From contig NZ_MTQL01000006.1 in the NCBI RefSeq assembly GCF_001984125.1, forward strand, positions 124,001-188,000: a stretch of 64,000 nucleotides of DNA, given 5' to 3'. This DNA is from Leifsonia sp. ALI-44-B. Its GTDB lineage: Bacteria > Actinomycetota > Actinomycetes > Actinomycetales > Microbacteriaceae. How positions within the stretch are numbered: the stretch's first letter is position 1; each line of letters begins with the position of its first letter. Below, piece by piece: positions 63,221 through 64,000 of the stretch. The notes beneath the pieces were generated by a model. That model saw nothing but the letters and a program-made list of their open reading frames with translations, was not told the DNA's origin and made no database searches. A program made the position numbers and the translations under genes.

Positions 63221-63329
63221 ACCACACTTCTCGGCGGGCTCGTCTCGCCGAGCGGCACACCCGCCGATGCGGCACGGCCGGACGCGCAGTGGTGCGAAGC
63301 GGTCGCCCGCAGAGCCGACTCGGCTGGAT

Positions 63330-64000
63330 CTAGTAGTTACGTCGCGTGACGGTTTCGGCGAGTTCGCTCAAGCGCTCGATCGCTTCCGCTCCGAGGGGCG
63401 CTCCGTCGAGGGCTGCCCGCGCAACGCGCACGTTCTCGGCGATGATCTCCTCCGAGCGGTCGACCGCGCCGCTCTCGGTGATGGTCGCCTGCAGTGACGC
63501 GATCTGTTCGGGCTCGAGCGTCGGATCGCCCAGCAGCTCGTCGATCAGGTTCTTGGTCGGCGCGGGCACGGCTTCACGCGTGAGCGCGATGAGCACCGTG
63601 CGCTTGCCCTCGCGCAGGTCGTCGCCGCTCGGCTTGCCGGTGACCTTCTCGTCGCCGAAAACGCCGAGCAGGTCGTCGCGCAGCTGGAAGGCCACGCCGA
63701 GCGGAAGGCCGAAGGAGCGCAGCGCCTCGAGCTGATCATCGCTGCCGCCGGCGAGCAATGCGCCGAGAGCCAGCGGTGCCTCGATGCTGTATTTCGCCGA
63801 TTTGAAGACGACCACGCGCTGGGCTCGCTCGCGGTGTTCGCTCTCGGGCCGGCTGCGCCACGCACGCTCCTCGAGGATGTCGAGGTATTGCCCGGCCGTC
63901 ACTTCGGTGCGCATGCGCATGAACTCTGCACGCACCCGAATGGATGTCGCGCGATCGACCAGCGCCAGCGCCTCGTCGAGGATCTCATCGCTCCAGCCGA
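63330..64000 (-). CDS. Polyprenyl diphosphate synthase (partial)
   Basis: The last 223 residues of an isoprenyl chain synthase; the frame is open at the right window edge. Seen are KSAKYSIEAPLALGALLAGG and the second Asp-rich motif FQLRDDLLGVFGDEKVTGKP (with GDDLREGKRTVLI after it). The first DDxxD motif lies outside the window. In the pknL neighbourhood of mycobacteria the equivalent is IdsA2, making geranylgeranyl or farnesyl diphosphate. It converges on the Rv2175c-like gene; the 109 bases between hold no clear hairpin. Confidence 0.92.
   Translation of the reverse strand, partial: GWSDEILDEALALVDRATSIRVRAEFMRMRTEVTAGQYLDILEERAWRSRPESEHRERAQRVVVFKSAKYSIEAPLALGALLAGGSDDQLEALRSFGLPLGVAFQLRDDLLGVFGDEKVTGKPSGDDLREGKRTVLIALTREAVPAPTKNLIDELLGDPTLEPEQIASLQATITESGAVDRSEEIIAENVRVARAALDGAPLGAEAIERLSELAETVTRRNY

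Overview
The window is high-GC, densely coded DNA from a Gram-positive actinobacterium, most likely of the Microbacteriaceae or a close relative (the family is inferred). Supporting signs are strong G/C third-position bias, many GTG starts, a GarA-like FHA protein followed by two MerR regulators (FtsR-like and Rv1830-like), class II DAHP synthase next to a PASTA kinase, an Rv2175c-like regulator and a polyprenyl synthase, and many -10 boxes placed so that transcripts would be leaderless. I saw no rRNA, tRNA, CRISPR array, insertion sequence or prophage.

Layout. 1-5.1 kb: sugar-type ABC permease pair (minus strand) behind a promoter flanked by two palindromic operators, plus a metallophosphoesterase and a LuxR regulator. 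5.3-22.0 kb: a long plus-strand locus that is the most unusual part of the window. It holds a small hypothetical protein, a PASTA Ser/Thr kinase, PstC, PstA, a PstS with a C-terminal membrane anchor, a very large membrane-anchored PstS-like protein, a small secreted PstS-like protein, a WxL-like secreted protein, a DUF916-type (WxL-interacting) membrane protein, a second shorter relative of it, a sortase-fold membrane protein that has lost the catalytic His and Cys, and PstB with a 160-residue N-terminal extension. 11-nt repeats resembling PHO boxes lie before pstC and before the large PstS-like gene. I read this as one surface assembly joining phosphate (or similar anion) uptake to a WxL-like cell-wall complex.

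22-28 kb: hypothetical membrane protein, MerR plus aldo/keto reductase, DUF2207 protein, a Tag glycosylase lacking its usual zinc ligands, and a VOC protein. 28.2-34.6 kb: complete fructose PTS operon (DeoR-type regulator, fruK, fruA EIIABC, ptsI, ptsH). 34.7-40.4 kb: BCCT osmolyte transporter, a J-domain/NERD fusion and an LPATG-anchored subtilase. 40.6-44.5 kb: acyl-CoA ligase, then a Fur-family regulator with a perfect 17-bp operator and a catalase. 44.6-49.9 kb: S4 RNA-binding protein, SGNH hydrolase, CDP-alcohol phosphatidyltransferase, GarA-like FHA protein, two MerR regulators, a VOC protein and an orphan ParA. 50-57.8 kb: pyruvate carboxylase, peptide deformylase, a long-chain acyl-CoA synthetase, ROK sugar kinase and PlsC-like acyltransferase. 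57.9-64 kb: DAHP synthase, PASTA kinase (PknL-like), LysM/lysozyme-like secreted protein, Rv2175c-like regulator and a truncated polyprenyl synthase.

Two themes recur across the window. The first is a promoter layout with a TANNNT-like hexamer exactly six bases before the start codon, seen at nine genes. The second is frequent use of GGATGC/GCATCC words, sometimes as inverted pairs, at the cost of the otherwise preferred codons.
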